The notes beneath the pieces were generated by a model. That model saw only the letters and a program-made list of their open reading frames with translations, was not told the origin of the DNA and ran no database searches. Positions 1-8,322 of a stretch of 36,394 nt of DNA are shown piece after piece. The position numbers and the translations under genes are program-made. The DNA comes from CAVTUU01 sp045804965 (GTDB taxonomy: Bacteria > Chloroflexota > Chloroflexia > Thermomicrobiales > UBA6265): contig JBJMMD010000023.1 in the NCBI GenBank assembly GCA_045804965.1, positions 1-36,394 of the forward strand, in the 5' to 3' direction. Each line of letters starts with the position of its first letter. The stretch's first letter is position 1.

Positions 1-1
1 G

Positions 2-292
2 ACAACCCCCGGCGGGCTAACCCCGGGCCTGACTGCTCCGGGCGGGACCCCGCAGCCGACGCCGGCGCCAACGGCCGCCGCGACGCCGGCGCCAACTGCC
101 GCACCTACTGTCGCCCCGACGCCTCGGCCGCCGACTCCCGCACCTACCCCCGCTCCGACACCGCGACCACCGACCCCAGCGCCGACCCCAGTGCCGACCC
201 CAGTGCCGACCCCAGCGCCGACGCCAGCGCCGACCCCAGAGGAGTCATGCATCATCCAGCTCCCGCCGCTGCCGCCGGTCTGCCTACCCTGA
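2..292 (+). CDS. C-terminal tail of a Pro/Thr-rich secreted or surface protein (5' end outside window)
   Basis: An open frame enters from the left edge and stops at TGA 290-292. The visible 96 residues are almost all Pro, Thr, Ala and Val. They begin with Gly/Pro/Thr stretches, pass through repeated PTPAPTPVPTP units, and end in a short segment containing two cysteines (ESCIIQ, then PPVCLP). Such low-complexity Pro/Thr segments are typical linkers or wall-spanning stalks of exported proteins; the subtilase near 23.4 kb has a similar tail. No catalytic domain lies inside the window, so the function cannot be stated. The reading frame is supported by the uniform PT periodicity continuing to a single stop. 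Confidence 0.6.
   Translation, partial: TTPGGLTPGLTAPGGTPQPTPAPTAAATPAPTAAPTVAPTPRPPTPAPTPAPTPRPPTPAPTPVPTPVPTPAPTPAPTPEESCIIQLPPLPPVCLP
172..240 (+). repeat. Tandem 12-bp repeat encoding PTPA/PTPV units
   Basis: Nearly six consecutive copies of a 12-bp unit (GACCCCAGCGCC with C/T and C/G variants) lie in frame in the Pro/Thr tail. Each unit adds four residues. Such arrays can change copy number by slippage without breaking the frame. Confidence 0.8.
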
Positions 293-356
293 CGCTCGTG
301 CCGTTGACACTCGCGTCGCGGCGGCCCGCCCGGTGCCGGCGTACCATCCCGTGACC

Positions 357-1061
357 ATGTCCAGCCCGACCGAACTGCCGCCCAACGTCCGCCGGCTCGT
401 GGACGAGATCGAGTCCGAGATCGGCGAAACGTCCGTCGCAATCGACGAGATCACCGGTGATCGTGGGCGAGAGCACGTCGGGGACTTCGACGACAACGGT
501 CGGGTGGAGGCCGCCGTGCGGCGGATCCTCGAGGAGATCGGCGAGGATCCCGACCGCCAGGGCCTGGTGGGCACGCCGGAACGGGTCCATCGCATGTACA
601 CCGAGCTGACCGCCGGCTACCACGTTGACCCCGAGCGGCTCATCAACAACGCGATCTTCGACGTCGACTACAGCGAGATGGTCATCGTCAAGGACATCCC
701 GTTCTACTCGCTATGCGAGCACCATCTGCTGCCGTTCTTCGGGTCGGCCGCGGTCGCGTACATCCCGCGCGGGCGGGTGATCGGGCTTTCCAAGATCCCG
801 CGGATCGTCGAGATGTACGCTCGCCGGCTCCAGGTCCAGGAGCGCCTCACCCAGCAAGTCGCCGAGTTCCTCCAGGACAGGCTCGCCCCGCAGGGCGTCG
901 GCGTCGTGATCGAGGCGACACACCTCTGTGCAGTCATGCGCGGCGTGCGCAAGCCCGGCACGATCATGACGACCTCATCGGTCCTCGGCCTGTTCCGCAC
1001 ACGGGACCGGACGCGCGCGGAGTTCCTCGACCACCTCGCACGCGAGGCGCCGCGCGCCTGA
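357..1061 (+). CDS. folE: GTP cyclohydrolase I
   Basis: Type I GTP cyclohydrolase, converting GTP to 7,8-dihydroneopterin triphosphate, the first step of folate and pterin (and often queuosine) synthesis in the cytoplasm. The C-terminal two thirds are diagnostic: FYSLCEHHLLPFFG carries the first zinc Cys and the His pair, and THLCAVMRGV carries the second zinc Cys, so the active-site metal ligands are complete. The extra N-terminal segment of about 50 residues is acidic and not conserved. ATG 357 is chosen, but GTG 333 and GTG 351 are in frame and no start has a clear Shine-Dalgarno sequence. It stands alone, with no other folate gene nearby, and converges on the MarR-type gene with only 12 bp between the stops. 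Confidence 0.93.
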   Translation: MSSPTELPPNVRRLVDEIESEIGETSVAIDEITGDRGREHVGDFDDNGRVEAAVRRILEEIGEDPDRQGLVGTPERVHRMYTELTAGYHVDPERLINNAIFDVDYSEMVIVKDIPFYSLCEHHLLPFFGSAAVAYIPRGRVIGLSKIPRIVEMYARRLQVQERLTQQVAEFLQDRLAPQGVGVVIEATHLCAVMRGVRKPGTIMTTSSVLGLFRTRDRTRAEFLDHLAREAPRA

Positions 1062-1073
1062 GGTTCGAGGCGG

Positions 1074-2168
1074 TCAGCCAGCCTCGCCGATCTGGACCTT
1101 CCCGACGCCGCCGGTGATCTCGACCTCGAACAGGTCGGTCGCGCCGACCACGCCGATCGACTCGAGCACCGAACCACCGGCGACCCCGCCCAGCCGCTGG
1201 CGATCGAGGTCGACGCCGCCGGCTCCCCCCGCGATCCTGAGGCGCACCGGGACACCGGCCGGACGGTCGACTCGCAGCTTGCTCGCGCCGCCGAGGACGC
1301 GGACCGGCACGGCGCCGTTCGGCTTTCCGAGCGACAGCCGGAGATTGTCGACGCCGCCGGTGAGATCGAACGAGCGCAGGTCGATCGTCGCGAGATCCCC
1401 CTGGAGCTTGTTCGCGCCCCCGACGATGTCGATCGCCCAGGGGAGGGACCGGTTCAACAAGACGTCCGCACTTCGTTTGCGCCAGTCCCAGGGCTTGCCG
1501 AAGCCCTTGTACTGGATCGTGACCGTGCCGTCCCGGAGTCGGACCTGGGGGATCGGCCCTTCGAAGCGGGCTCGATAGAGGTCGTCGAGGTCGCCGCCCC
1601 GAACGACGAGCTCGTTCGCGCCCGAGCGGAACAGCAGTCGCGCCTCCGTCAGCCCGCCGACCGGGGCGGCGTGCTCGGACGACGCGGCGTCGTCGCTGCC
1701 TTCGCGGCTGTCGCGGAGCGCTGTCGCCTCCTCCCGGGTGATGGCCTCCATCCGTGTCAAGAAATCGTTGATGACCTTGAGCTCGGCTTCGCTGTAGCGG
1801 CCGATCTCCGGCGCGCTTGCATCGAGCACGCGGGCCATGGTCGCCTCGACGGCGGCGACCTTCTCGGGGACGACCTCGACGATCACCCGCCGCCGGTCGG
1901 CAGGGTCGGGGACGCGTCGGACGTAGCCGGCGCGCTCGAGCCGATCGATGACGCGCGTGACCGCGCCACTGGTCAGGCCCATCAGCTCGGACAGGTGACC
2001 GGCGGTGGCCGCGCCCGCGTCGATGAGCACCTCGAGCGCCTCGACGTCCGACTCGGAGAGACCGAATCGGATCGCGACGGTCTGCCCGAACAACGAGCCC
2101 TGCAGATTGACCCTCCGGAGCGACCGGAGGACGGAGTCGATGGAATCGCGGTTCATTGTTGACAACAT
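1074..2168 (-). CDS. MarR-family regulator with C-terminal beta-repeat (adhesin-like) domain
   Basis: Residues about 20-145 form a MarR winged helix: a segment beginning HLSELMGLTSGAVTRVIDRL is the recognition helix and VPDPADRRRV the wing. Ordinary MarR proteins end near 150 residues, but this one has 364. After a linker, residues about 170-364 are a repetitive beta-rich domain in which GGANKL, GGVDNL, GGASKL, GGAGGV and GGVGKV recur about every 20-25 residues. This resembles DUF4097/LiaF-type adhesin-like beta-helices seen in envelope-stress proteins (family assignment is from memory). No membrane segment is seen, so the protein should be cytoplasmic. It is divergent from an ABC exporter and probably controls it through the palindrome at 2186-2204. 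ATG 2168 has AAGG six bases upstream. ATG 2156 is the alternative. Confidence 0.85.
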   Translation of the reverse strand: MLSTMNRDSIDSVLRSLRRVNLQGSLFGQTVAIRFGLSESDVEALEVLIDAGAATAGHLSELMGLTSGAVTRVIDRLERAGYVRRVPDPADRRRVIVEVVPEKVAAVEATMARVLDASAPEIGRYSEAELKVINDFLTRMEAITREEATALRDSREGSDDAASSEHAAPVGGLTEARLLFRSGANELVVRGGDLDDLYRARFEGPIPQVRLRDGTVTIQYKGFGKPWDWRKRSADVLLNRSLPWAIDIVGGANKLQGDLATIDLRSFDLTGGVDNLRLSLGKPNGAVPVRVLGGASKLRVDRPAGVPVRLRIAGGAGGVDLDRQRLGGVAGGSVLESIGVVGATDLFEVEITGGVGKVQIGEAG

Positions 2169-2188
2169 CTCCTACCTTGGGTAATTAT
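2159..2188 (+). promoter_or_regulatory. Candidate sigma-70-type promoter for the ABC exporter operon
   Basis: A perfect TTGACA (2159-2164) is followed after 18 bp by AATTAT (2183-2188), a four-of-six match to the -10 consensus. It points toward the ABC operon, whose start codon is at 2268. The -35 box overlaps the first codons of the divergent marR gene. Only the sequence supports it. Confidence 0.5.
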
Positions 2189-2204
2189 CTGCCCGGTGCA
2201 GATA
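2186..2204. promoter_or_regulatory. Palindromic candidate MarR operator
   Basis: TATCTGC, five bases, then GCAGATA is a perfect dyad with 7-bp arms (19 bp overall). That is a usual size for a dimeric MarR-family site. It lies between the divergent regulator and exporter and overlaps the candidate -10 region, where bound protein would block the exporter promoter. Confidence 0.6.
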
Positions 2205-2267
2205 TTGCCCGAAGATGCTGAACGGCGCAAGTGTCGCCGAGAACCAGCATAGCGACAGGAGACCGCC

Positions 2268-3254
2268 ATGACGACCCCGATCGACCGAGGTCCGATCATC
2301 GAGACCCACGATCTGCAGCGCACGTTCCGCTCGCGCAAGACCGTCGTCGAGGCGGTTCGCGGCGTCGATCTCGTGGTCGGCGGCGGTGAGATCTTCGGCT
2401 TCCTCGGCCCGAACGGGGCCGGCAAGACGACCGCGCTGAGTATCCTGATCGGTCTCACCTCGCCCACGCGTGGCGAGGCGCGGATCAGCGGCTTCAACAT
2501 CATCGCCGAAGGGATGGAAGTGCGGCGGCGCACCGGCTTCCTCCGCCAGGACCCGCGGTTCTACGGCTGGATGACCGGCAAGGAGACGCTCCGGTTCACC
2601 GGCCGCCTCTTCGGCCTCGACGCCGGCCAGATCGACCGCCGTGCCGACGACCTGCTCGACCTGGTCGACCTGACGGGAGCCGCGACCCGGAAGATGGGCA
2701 GCTACTCAGGCGGCATGCGCCAGCGCCTCGGCATTGCGCAGGCACTGATGGGCAAACCTGAGGTGCTGCTGCTCGATGAACCATGTTCCGCACTCGATCC
2801 GGCCGGTCGCTTCGAGGTGATCGGCATCCTAGAGCGGTTGCGGGGCACGACCACCGTCTGCTACTCGACCCACATCCTCCAGGACGTGGAGCGCGTCGCC
2901 GACCACGTCGCCATCGTGGTCGGCGGCCGGCGGGTATGCCACGCGCCAATGCACGAGTTGCTGACCGGAAGCCGGGCACTCATCCTTGAGGTTGAGGGCG
3001 ACCTGGTGGCGCTGCTCGCGGACCTGCGGCGGCAGCCGTACGTCGAGCGCGCGGAGGGCAACGCCGTGGCGGAGTCCCGACTCTCCCGCATCCGCCTGGA
3101 TGTGGCGGACGTCGAAACCGCGCGGCGGTCGATCCCGCCCATGGTACTCGCGCACGACGTGGTCTTTGTCGCCTTGAAGGCCGAGCAGCGGACGCTCGAA
3201 GAGGTCTTCCTGGAACTGACCGGCAGCGCCGATTCCATCCGAGACGCCGCCTAA
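2268..3254 (+). CDS. ABC-2 type exporter, ATP-binding subunit
   Basis: Cytoplasmic ATPase of a heteromeric ABC-2 transporter, 328 residues. All nucleotide-binding motifs are present in order: Walker A GPNGAGKTT (47-55), Q-loop RQDP (Q94), signature YSGGMRQ (146-152), Walker B VLLLDEP (166-172) and H-loop STH (H202). The C-terminal region of about 100 residues matches the regulatory extension of drug and antibiotic exporters of the CcmA/DrrA type. AGGAG lies six bases before ATG 2268. It forms an operon with the permease 103 bp downstream. The substrate is unknown. The divergent MarR gene suggests induction by a small ligand such as a drug or lipid. Confidence 0.93.
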   Translation: MTTPIDRGPIIETHDLQRTFRSRKTVVEAVRGVDLVVGGGEIFGFLGPNGAGKTTALSILIGLTSPTRGEARISGFNIIAEGMEVRRRTGFLRQDPRFYGWMTGKETLRFTGRLFGLDAGQIDRRADDLLDLVDLTGAATRKMGSYSGGMRQRLGIAQALMGKPEVLLLDEPCSALDPAGRFEVIGILERLRGTTTVCYSTHILQDVERVADHVAIVVGGRRVCHAPMHELLTGSRALILEVEGDLVALLADLRRQPYVERAEGNAVAESRLSRIRLDVADVETARRSIPPMVLAHDVVFVALKAEQRTLEEVFLELTGSADSIRDAA

Positions 3255-3357
3255 CCGTCCGATCCGGCTGAAGAAGAAAAGTGGGCAAGCTCACCACGAC
3301 CCACATACCGAACCCGACAACGATCGGGATATGGACTGATAGGGAAGAGGATCAGCA

Positions 3358-4197
3358 ATGGCATCGCCCGACGCAGCGATCGTCCTCGCAACGCGACCTA
3401 GGACGACAACACCCAGGGTCCGGCTGGCGGGGACCCGCACTATCTTCCACAAGGAGTTCCAAGAGTGGTTCCGCACCAGGCGGCTCGCGGCCACCGCGGT
3501 ACTCGCCACCCTCGTCATGACAGCGATCCCGACCGCCGTTTGGATCGTCGACCACGACGGCCTCACGGCGGGCCGGGCGACGCTCGTCGGCACTGAGGCC
3601 GCGGATGCCCGGGGCAGCGGGATCGGTACGTTGCTCACGCTCTCGTCCTACCTCGCCATCGTGCTCACGATGGGCATGTTGGTCAGGGAGCGAGAGGCGG
3701 GCACCGCCCAGTGGGTCTTTACCAAGCCGGTCTCACGCCTCGGCTACGGGCTAGCGAAGTGGGCGGCCAACAGCCTTGGCGTCGTGCTGGCGACCGTAGT
3801 GGTCCCCGTTGTTGTCGGATTGAGCATCGTCACGTCCATGTACGAGGTGCCCGGCTGGTCATGGCCGGACCAGATTCTCGCCGCCGGTGTCGTCGCCGTC
3901 CACGCGGCGGTCGTCGTCGCACTGATGCTCGCGTTAGGGACGCTCTTCCGGAGCACAGTGCCGATAGCCGTGACTGCCCTCGGCCTGAGCGTCGCCCCGG
4001 CGATCCTGTCGCCGGTGTTCGGCTCGGGGTTCCTCCAGGTGCTGCCCGTCTTTGGACTACGCGATACCGTGGCAGATATCGCCAACGGCCGGGCCACCGG
4101 CACTGGCGACTTGGCCCCATTGGTGGCGGGTCTAGGCTTCTTACCCCTCTGCCTCGCCTTCGCCGGAAGGCGGCTGAATCGAGAGCAACTTCAGTGA
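3358..4197 (+). CDS. ABC-2 type exporter, membrane subunit
   Basis: A 279-residue integral membrane protein paired with the upstream ATPase. After a cytoplasmic N-terminus containing FHKEFQEWFRTRR, typical of ABC-2 permeases, hydrophobic spans appear near residues 42-60, 95-112, 138-160, 172-195, 203-225 and at the C-terminus (VAGLGFLPLCLAFAG). The REREAGTAQWVFTKPVSR segment is the conserved cytoplasmic region shared by NosY- and ABC-2-type permeases. AGAGGA precedes ATG 3358 by about six bases. No other gene follows in the operon; decayed sequence begins soon after the stop. Confidence 0.88.
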   Translation: MASPDAAIVLATRPRTTTPRVRLAGTRTIFHKEFQEWFRTRRLAATAVLATLVMTAIPTAVWIVDHDGLTAGRATLVGTEAADARGSGIGTLLTLSSYLAIVLTMGMLVREREAGTAQWVFTKPVSRLGYGLAKWAANSLGVVLATVVVPVVVGLSIVTSMYEVPGWSWPDQILAAGVVAVHAAVVVALMLALGTLFRSTVPIAVTALGLSVAPAILSPVFGSGFLQVLPVFGLRDTVADIANGRATGTGDLAPLVAGLGFLPLCLAFAGRRLNREQLQ

Positions 4198-4407
4198 CGA
4201 CCGCACTGTCTTGCCGCAGATCCGACCGAGCGGCCGCCCGGCTGATCGATAGCGAAAGCGGAGCAACGCTGACACGAGCTGAAGGCAACGATCGCCCGGT
4301 TTGTTCCCGGTGGCCGGTTCATCAGCTCCGCGGGCAGCAGGCACGACATGCTACAGGAGCAGCCCGAACCGATCGTTGAAGCGGTCGGGTCGATAGTCGG
4401 GGCCGTC

Positions 4408-4431
4408 CGTGACCCAGGAACCTGGGTCACG
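4408..4431. repeat. Perfect inverted repeat, 11-bp arms
   Basis: CGTGACCCAGG, AA, CCTGGGTCACG. The two-base centre is too tight for an ordinary terminator loop and no T-run follows on either strand. It may be a dyad protein site or the trace of a mobile element, and it could still act as a weak terminator for the ABC operon ending at 4197. Confidence 0.6.
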
Positions 4432-4481
4432 ACCGCATCGAGGTCGGCCGCTCGGCAAGACAGCCTAAAATGTTGCACGCT

Positions 4482-4505
4482 ACCGCTGGGCGATGACCCA
4501 GCGGT
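4482..4505. repeat. Perfect inverted repeat, 9-bp arms and 6-base loop
   Basis: ACCGCTGGG, CGATGA, CCCAGCGGT forms a strong hairpin. Read on the minus strand, a short TTTT lies about 15 bases beyond it; on the plus strand there is no T-run. It lies about 160 bp before the comM-like sequence. Confidence 0.6.
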
Positions 4506-4667
4506 CTCGACGCGTCCCGCAAGAGGCGCAGGCCGACAACACGATCGCTTGGCACGACATCCCCGATCATGCCGCCCCTTGGCGTCGGCGTACTTGCCGG
4601 GAAAACTACGCCCTACGAGAGAGGTTTGTGCCGGAGCGGCGCCGCGATGGCCGATGGGTACGGGTCA

Positions 4668-5171
4668 AGGAAACACCCTGATTGCTACCTGCACGGGTGC
4701 CCCTGCGGGTACGCGGGCGACCCAGTGCGCGAGTGCCGATGTTCGGGGCAAACGATCAGCCGGTATCAGAAACGCATCAGCGGCCCCCTCCTGGACCGAA
4801 TCGACATCCACGTCGAGGTGCCCCGCATCGACTATGAAAAACTCTCCGACCGGCGGGCAGGGGAACTCTCACGTGCGGTCCGCGAGCGGGTGGAGTGCGC
4901 CCGGGCGGTGCAATCGAAACGATTCGCAGGCACGAGCTTGCGCACGAACGCGGACATGGGTCCACGCGAGCTGCAAGAACACGTCGTGCTCGACGACGCG
5001 GGCGAACAGATGATGAAGGCGGCGGTGCGGCAACTGCATCTCTCGGCTCGTGGCTATCACCGGGTGTTGAAGCTCTCGCGGACGATTGCGGACTTAGCGG
5101 GCGATGAGCGCGTGCAAGCGGCACACATCGCCGAGGCGCTGCAATATCGGCCGCGACAACTCATTAGTTGA
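4668..5171 (+). pseudogene. comM: comM/yifB (Mg-chelatase-like AAA+ ATPase) C-terminal fragment 1
   Basis: The last third of a ComM/YifB-family protein, a competence-associated Mg-chelatase-like AAA+ helicase normally about 500 residues long. Recognisable segments are CPCGYAGDPVREC, the zinc-finger-like motif, then ISGPLLDRIDIHVEVP, then the C-terminal Mg_chelatase_C helices ending RPRQLIS before TGA 5169-5171. The N-terminal domain and Walker motifs are absent. Just upstream, TLIA is followed by 11 bases where the family has 12 (AMNP) before CPCG, so a one-base deletion breaks the frame. The C-terminal open frame of 200 codons probably survives by chance. Related pieces lie at 11055-11375 and 21127-21233. 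Confidence 0.85.
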
Positions 5172-5181
5172 ACGATAGTGC

Positions 5182-7554
5182 TTATGCCAGCGGCGACGCG
5201 AATATGCTCGCTTCGGTCAAGACATCATCCAACGACTGCGTCCCGCCGAGCAACCACGCCTCTTCAAACGCGCGGTCACCTAATCGGTCTCGGATCGCGC
5301 TCGCCTCGCGGTCGTAGTCAGCAATTTCCTCGGCGGGCAGCGGCCAAGCGATCGAGGATCGGAGGGCGTCCGCAGAACCTAGGAAATGTGCCGCCTGTTC
5401 AGGTTCATCTCCGCCGCACGCAAAAGCAATCCCTTCGAGACACCATGCGACTTTCCCAAGATCACCGAGGTCCCAGAAGCAATTCAACGCCTCGGCAAAA
5501 AGCGATGCTGCGCGCCGGTCATCGTGTTTCGCGCGAGCAATTTCTCCCAGGTCGTGCAGCGCTAATCCGGTCAAGTAATTGTCTCCAAGTTGGCGCGCCA
5601 TTTCGATCGACTTGTCCAGGAGCAACTTGGCCTCATCCAAATTCCCTTGAACCATGCTCGTCCGCGCGAGGTGATACAGCGATGTGCAGGCGCCCATCGG
5701 CATGTGTGCCGCCTCAAACAGTCGAAGGCTCTCCTCCCCAAGAATGGCTGCCGTCGCAACATCGTGCTGGTCAAGTTTGATAAATCCCGCGCTGAGCATC
5801 CCAGTCGCAAGACTTTCTGGATCACCAGCCTCCCGCGAAACCGCCAAGATCTCGTCTACGAGCGCGTCTGGACCGCTCTCAACGCCCTCTACATCGGTCA
5901 CGATTTGGAGTGCAATCAATGCGCGGACCCGCAAGTCTGGCCGAGTACGATCGTCCATGGCAAGCGCTTGCTTTAACCACGACTGACCGTCGCGAAGGTG
6001 CATGCGCGCACACCAGAATCCTCCCAGAGCCCCCGCCAGGCGTAAAACGGACGTGGCGTCTCCGACCCTCGTGAGCCACGCGAGCGCTGCACGCAAGTTG
6101 CTGTAATCTGCTTCCAGGTTCGCGATTTGCGATGGATTCCCGAGCGCAAATCGCCGGCCGGGTTCCCCGGCTTGCTCCGCGAGATCGATGCACCAATCTG
6201 CGTGGCGCCGGCGAACTGCGGCGGTGCGTTCCCGAGCTTCAAGTTCGTCAAGGCCAAACTCGATAACTGTCTCCAGCATGCCGAAACGCGGCAGGCCGTC
6301 GCGTCCCGGAAGCCGGATCACAAGACTCTTGTCGACGAGGGAGCTCAAGATATCCAAGACGTCCGCGCCAGGATCATCGGCGTCGGTGCCGATTGACTCT
6401 GCCGCCTCGAGTGTGAAACCTCCGACGAAAACCGATAACCGGCGGAAGAGATCCTGCTCCCAAGGCGGGAGCAGGTCGTAGCTCCAAGCAATCGTGTCAC
6501 GCAAGGTCCGATGCCTCGCGGGCGCGCTCGCCTCTCCGCTGGTCAGTAACTTGAGCCGATTCTGAAGACGGTCGCGAATTAGTTGAGGATTCAGTGCGCT
6601 CATGCGCGCAGCCGCCAATTCGATAGCGAGCGGGAGACCATCGAGGCGTTGACAAATCTCCACGATCGCCTGGCCATTCTCGGAGTTGAGAACAAATCCG
6701 GGTCGGACATCCTGTGCCCGATCAACGAAGAGCTGGATCGCAGGGCTTGTGGCCAATGTGTCCAAATTGTTCCCGAGTGGCGGATCGGCCAACGTCAGTG
6801 GCAAGACTGGATACACTCGTTCGCCCCGAAGCTGCAAGCGAACTCGACTCGTTATCAAGACCGACAGCCCCGGGCATGAGCTGAGCAGCTCGGCGATGGT
6901 AGGGGCTGCCTCAGCAACCTGTTCAAAATTGTCCAGCACGAGCAGCAAACGCTTGTCACCAATCCGATCCTTGAGCGATTGGAAAGCAGTCTTCCCAGCT
7001 ACATGGCGGAGGCCGAACGCCTCGGTTATGGCGGTAACGACCAAAGTCGAATCAGCGATGGCCGCTAAATCTACAAACACCGTCTCTGTAGTTCGTTCTT
7101 CTGCCGCCGCGATCGCCAGCGCCAGCCGGGTTTTGCCGACGCCGCCCGGCCCGGTCAAAGTGATAAGCCGGACGCTCTCTCGGTTAAGCAAATCGTGGAC
7201 GGCGGTGACCTCAAGCTCACGGCCGATAAGCGGCGTGAGCGGTATGGGAAGCCGGACAGGACGATAGACGTAACGGCGGCTCGCCGCCACGGGGCGCCTG
7301 CGCGCCGCCGCCTCAAAGAGCGACAGTTCTGGAGGATTCAACTTCAAGGCGGCAGTCAGAAATTCAAGCGTGTCCGCCTGCGGGGCATTGCGAGCCCCTC
7401 GCTCGAGGTCGCTGATGCCGCGAGTGCTCAGCCCGGAGCGCTCGGCAAGTTCTTCTTGAGTCATGCCCGCGGCGACTCGATGGCGTCGCAAGAGTGTGCC
7501 AAACGCCGGGTGCACGGAAGCCGTCGTGTCCAAAGAGGATTGCCGCTCGTTCAT
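5182..7554 (-). CDS. XRE-type DNA-binding, STAND ATPase, TPR transcriptional regulator
   Basis: A large one-protein signalling regulator of 790 residues. Residues about 17-75 are an XRE helix-turn-helix (MTQEELAERSGLSTRGISDLE). A STAND/NB-ARC-like ATPase follows: Walker A GPGGVGKTR near 135-143, and RLLLVLDNFEQ as the Walker B region. The C-terminal 350 residues are helical TPR-like repeats (SLYHLARTSMVQGNLDEAKLLL and similar). In related families ligand or partner binding to the sensor part drives ATP-dependent oligomerisation and DNA binding; the ligand is unknown here. ATG 7554 is chosen; GTG 7569 is also in frame. The gene converges on comM fragment 1 and is divergent from the small-gene/cupin cluster, which is a plausible target. 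Confidence 0.88.
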   Translation of the reverse strand: MNERQSSLDTTASVHPAFGTLLRRHRVAAGMTQEELAERSGLSTRGISDLERGARNAPQADTLEFLTAALKLNPPELSLFEAAARRRPVAASRRYVYRPVRLPIPLTPLIGRELEVTAVHDLLNRESVRLITLTGPGGVGKTRLALAIAAAEERTTETVFVDLAAIADSTLVVTAITEAFGLRHVAGKTAFQSLKDRIGDKRLLLVLDNFEQVAEAAPTIAELLSSCPGLSVLITSRVRLQLRGERVYPVLPLTLADPPLGNNLDTLATSPAIQLFVDRAQDVRPGFVLNSENGQAIVEICQRLDGLPLAIELAAARMSALNPQLIRDRLQNRLKLLTSGEASAPARHRTLRDTIAWSYDLLPPWEQDLFRRLSVFVGGFTLEAAESIGTDADDPGADVLDILSSLVDKSLVIRLPGRDGLPRFGMLETVIEFGLDELEARERTAAVRRRHADWCIDLAEQAGEPGRRFALGNPSQIANLEADYSNLRAALAWLTRVGDATSVLRLAGALGGFWCARMHLRDGQSWLKQALAMDDRTRPDLRVRALIALQIVTDVEGVESGPDALVDEILAVSREAGDPESLATGMLSAGFIKLDQHDVATAAILGEESLRLFEAAHMPMGACTSLYHLARTSMVQGNLDEAKLLLDKSIEMARQLGDNYLTGLALHDLGEIARAKHDDRRAASLFAEALNCFWDLGDLGKVAWCLEGIAFACGGDEPEQAAHFLGSADALRSSIAWPLPAEEIADYDREASAIRDRLGDRAFEEAWLLGGTQSLDDVLTEASIFASPLA

Positions 7555-7646
7555 GCTCTGCTCAACCACAGCCTCAGTAACGACAACTTGGCTCCTAAGT
7601 GGTCACCGTGCCATCGTAACAAACCGACCATCGGGCAACCATACCG

Positions 7647-7677
7647 ACGCAAAGTCAACTTGCGTGGGTCTTTGCGT
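7647..7677. promoter_or_regulatory. Three-copy TTGCGT repeat cluster, candidate operator
   Basis: ACGCAA (7647-7652) and TTGCGT (7660-7665) form an inverted pair, and another TTGCGT (7672-7677) repeats in direct orientation 12 bp later. ACGCAAAG also pairs perfectly with CTTTGCGT over a 15-bp spacer. The cluster lies between the divergent XRE/STAND regulator and the small-gene operon, as expected for an autoregulatory site. No binding evidence exists. Confidence 0.45.
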
Positions 7678-7792
7678 GAGTTGCTCGTGGTGGCGACGAC
7701 TGGCGAGGCGCAATCTGAGCCTAGACCTGGTCGATAGGCGTTGTACCAGGGCTCGCGGCAAGGAACCATTCAATGAGGAGGAGATTGGAATC

Positions 7793-8026
7793 ATGATGGT
7801 GAACACGTTTCTCGGCGAGATGATTGTCGAGATGAATGTCAAGACCCTTGATGCCCGTGCCTCGCGCGGTGTGGTGGCAGAAGAAGCGGCCGCACTCAAA
7901 CGGAATAAGAAACCCTCACCCGTCGTCCGGACGAGATCGCACGCAACAGCGATCCTGATCCGTGCTCTTACTTGGCTTCAAGTTGCCGCGCCCGCCACAC
8001 CCGAGCAGAGCAAATCGCTGCACTAG
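7793..8026 (+). CDS. Small hypothetical protein, 77 aa
   Basis: A short frame beginning MMVNTFLGEMIVEMNVKTLDA. The start is well supported: AGGAGGAG at about 7776-7783 sits nine bases before ATG 7793. The protein has a hydrophobic beginning, a basic middle (LKRNKKPSPVVRTRSH) and no motif I recognise. It is the first of three closely spaced plus-strand genes (stop at 8026, next start at 8056), so co-transcription with the second small gene and the cupin is likely. A regulated leader or signalling peptide is possible but unproven. Confidence 0.5.
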   Translation: MMVNTFLGEMIVEMNVKTLDARASRGVVAEEAAALKRNKKPSPVVRTRSHATAILIRALTWLQVAAPATPEQSKSLH

Positions 8027-8055
8027 GGTCCGGTTGAGATGAAAGGAAATTGGCT

Positions 8056-8265
8056 ATGGTCGCTTCAATTGATCCAAGGATTTTTCCCGACATGCGCAAA
8101 GGAACGTCGCGTTCCCTACTCGAAACGATCGGACCAAGCATGATCGTGGGCCTGATCGTCAATCAGCGGCAATCTTCTAGCCTGAGACCGTTGCTGATTC
8201 GAATGGACGAAACGGTCCCCCTGTTCGACGAACCCGTGACCTGGGAAGACGCCGAGTGGCAATAG
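8056..8265 (+). CDS. Small hypothetical protein, 69 aa
   Basis: The frame begins MVASIDPRIFPDMRKG and ends DEPVTWEDAEWQ. AAAGGAAA sits about seven bases before ATG 8056; TTG 8050 in the same frame is less likely. The C-terminus is acidic and tryptophan-rich. I recognise no family. It lies 29 bp after the preceding small gene and 57 bp before the cupin gene, in the same direction, which suggests a three-gene unit. Confidence 0.5.
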   Translation: MVASIDPRIFPDMRKGTSRSLLETIGPSMIVGLIVNQRQSSSLRPLLIRMDETVPLFDEPVTWEDAEWQ

Positions 8266-8322
8266 CTGGGATGACTAGACGCCGACACGCAATCTGCGCT
8301 CCTGCGCACGAAAGGCAAACTG

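Larger units (their letters stand above)
4198..4667. other. Gene-free stretch with two perfect inverted repeats
   Basis: No convincing gene lies between the permease and the comM fragment. Short frames here have no recognisable product or ribosome binding site. Two hairpin-forming repeats stand out and are listed separately. This looks like decayed or insertion-derived sequence rather than a promoter region. Confidence 0.5.

Noticed and set aside
4493..4681. A 62-codon frame with Trp/Arg-rich sequence before comM fragment 1.
   Set aside because: No ribosome site or known family; it begins inside an inverted repeat and ends at the start of the relic.
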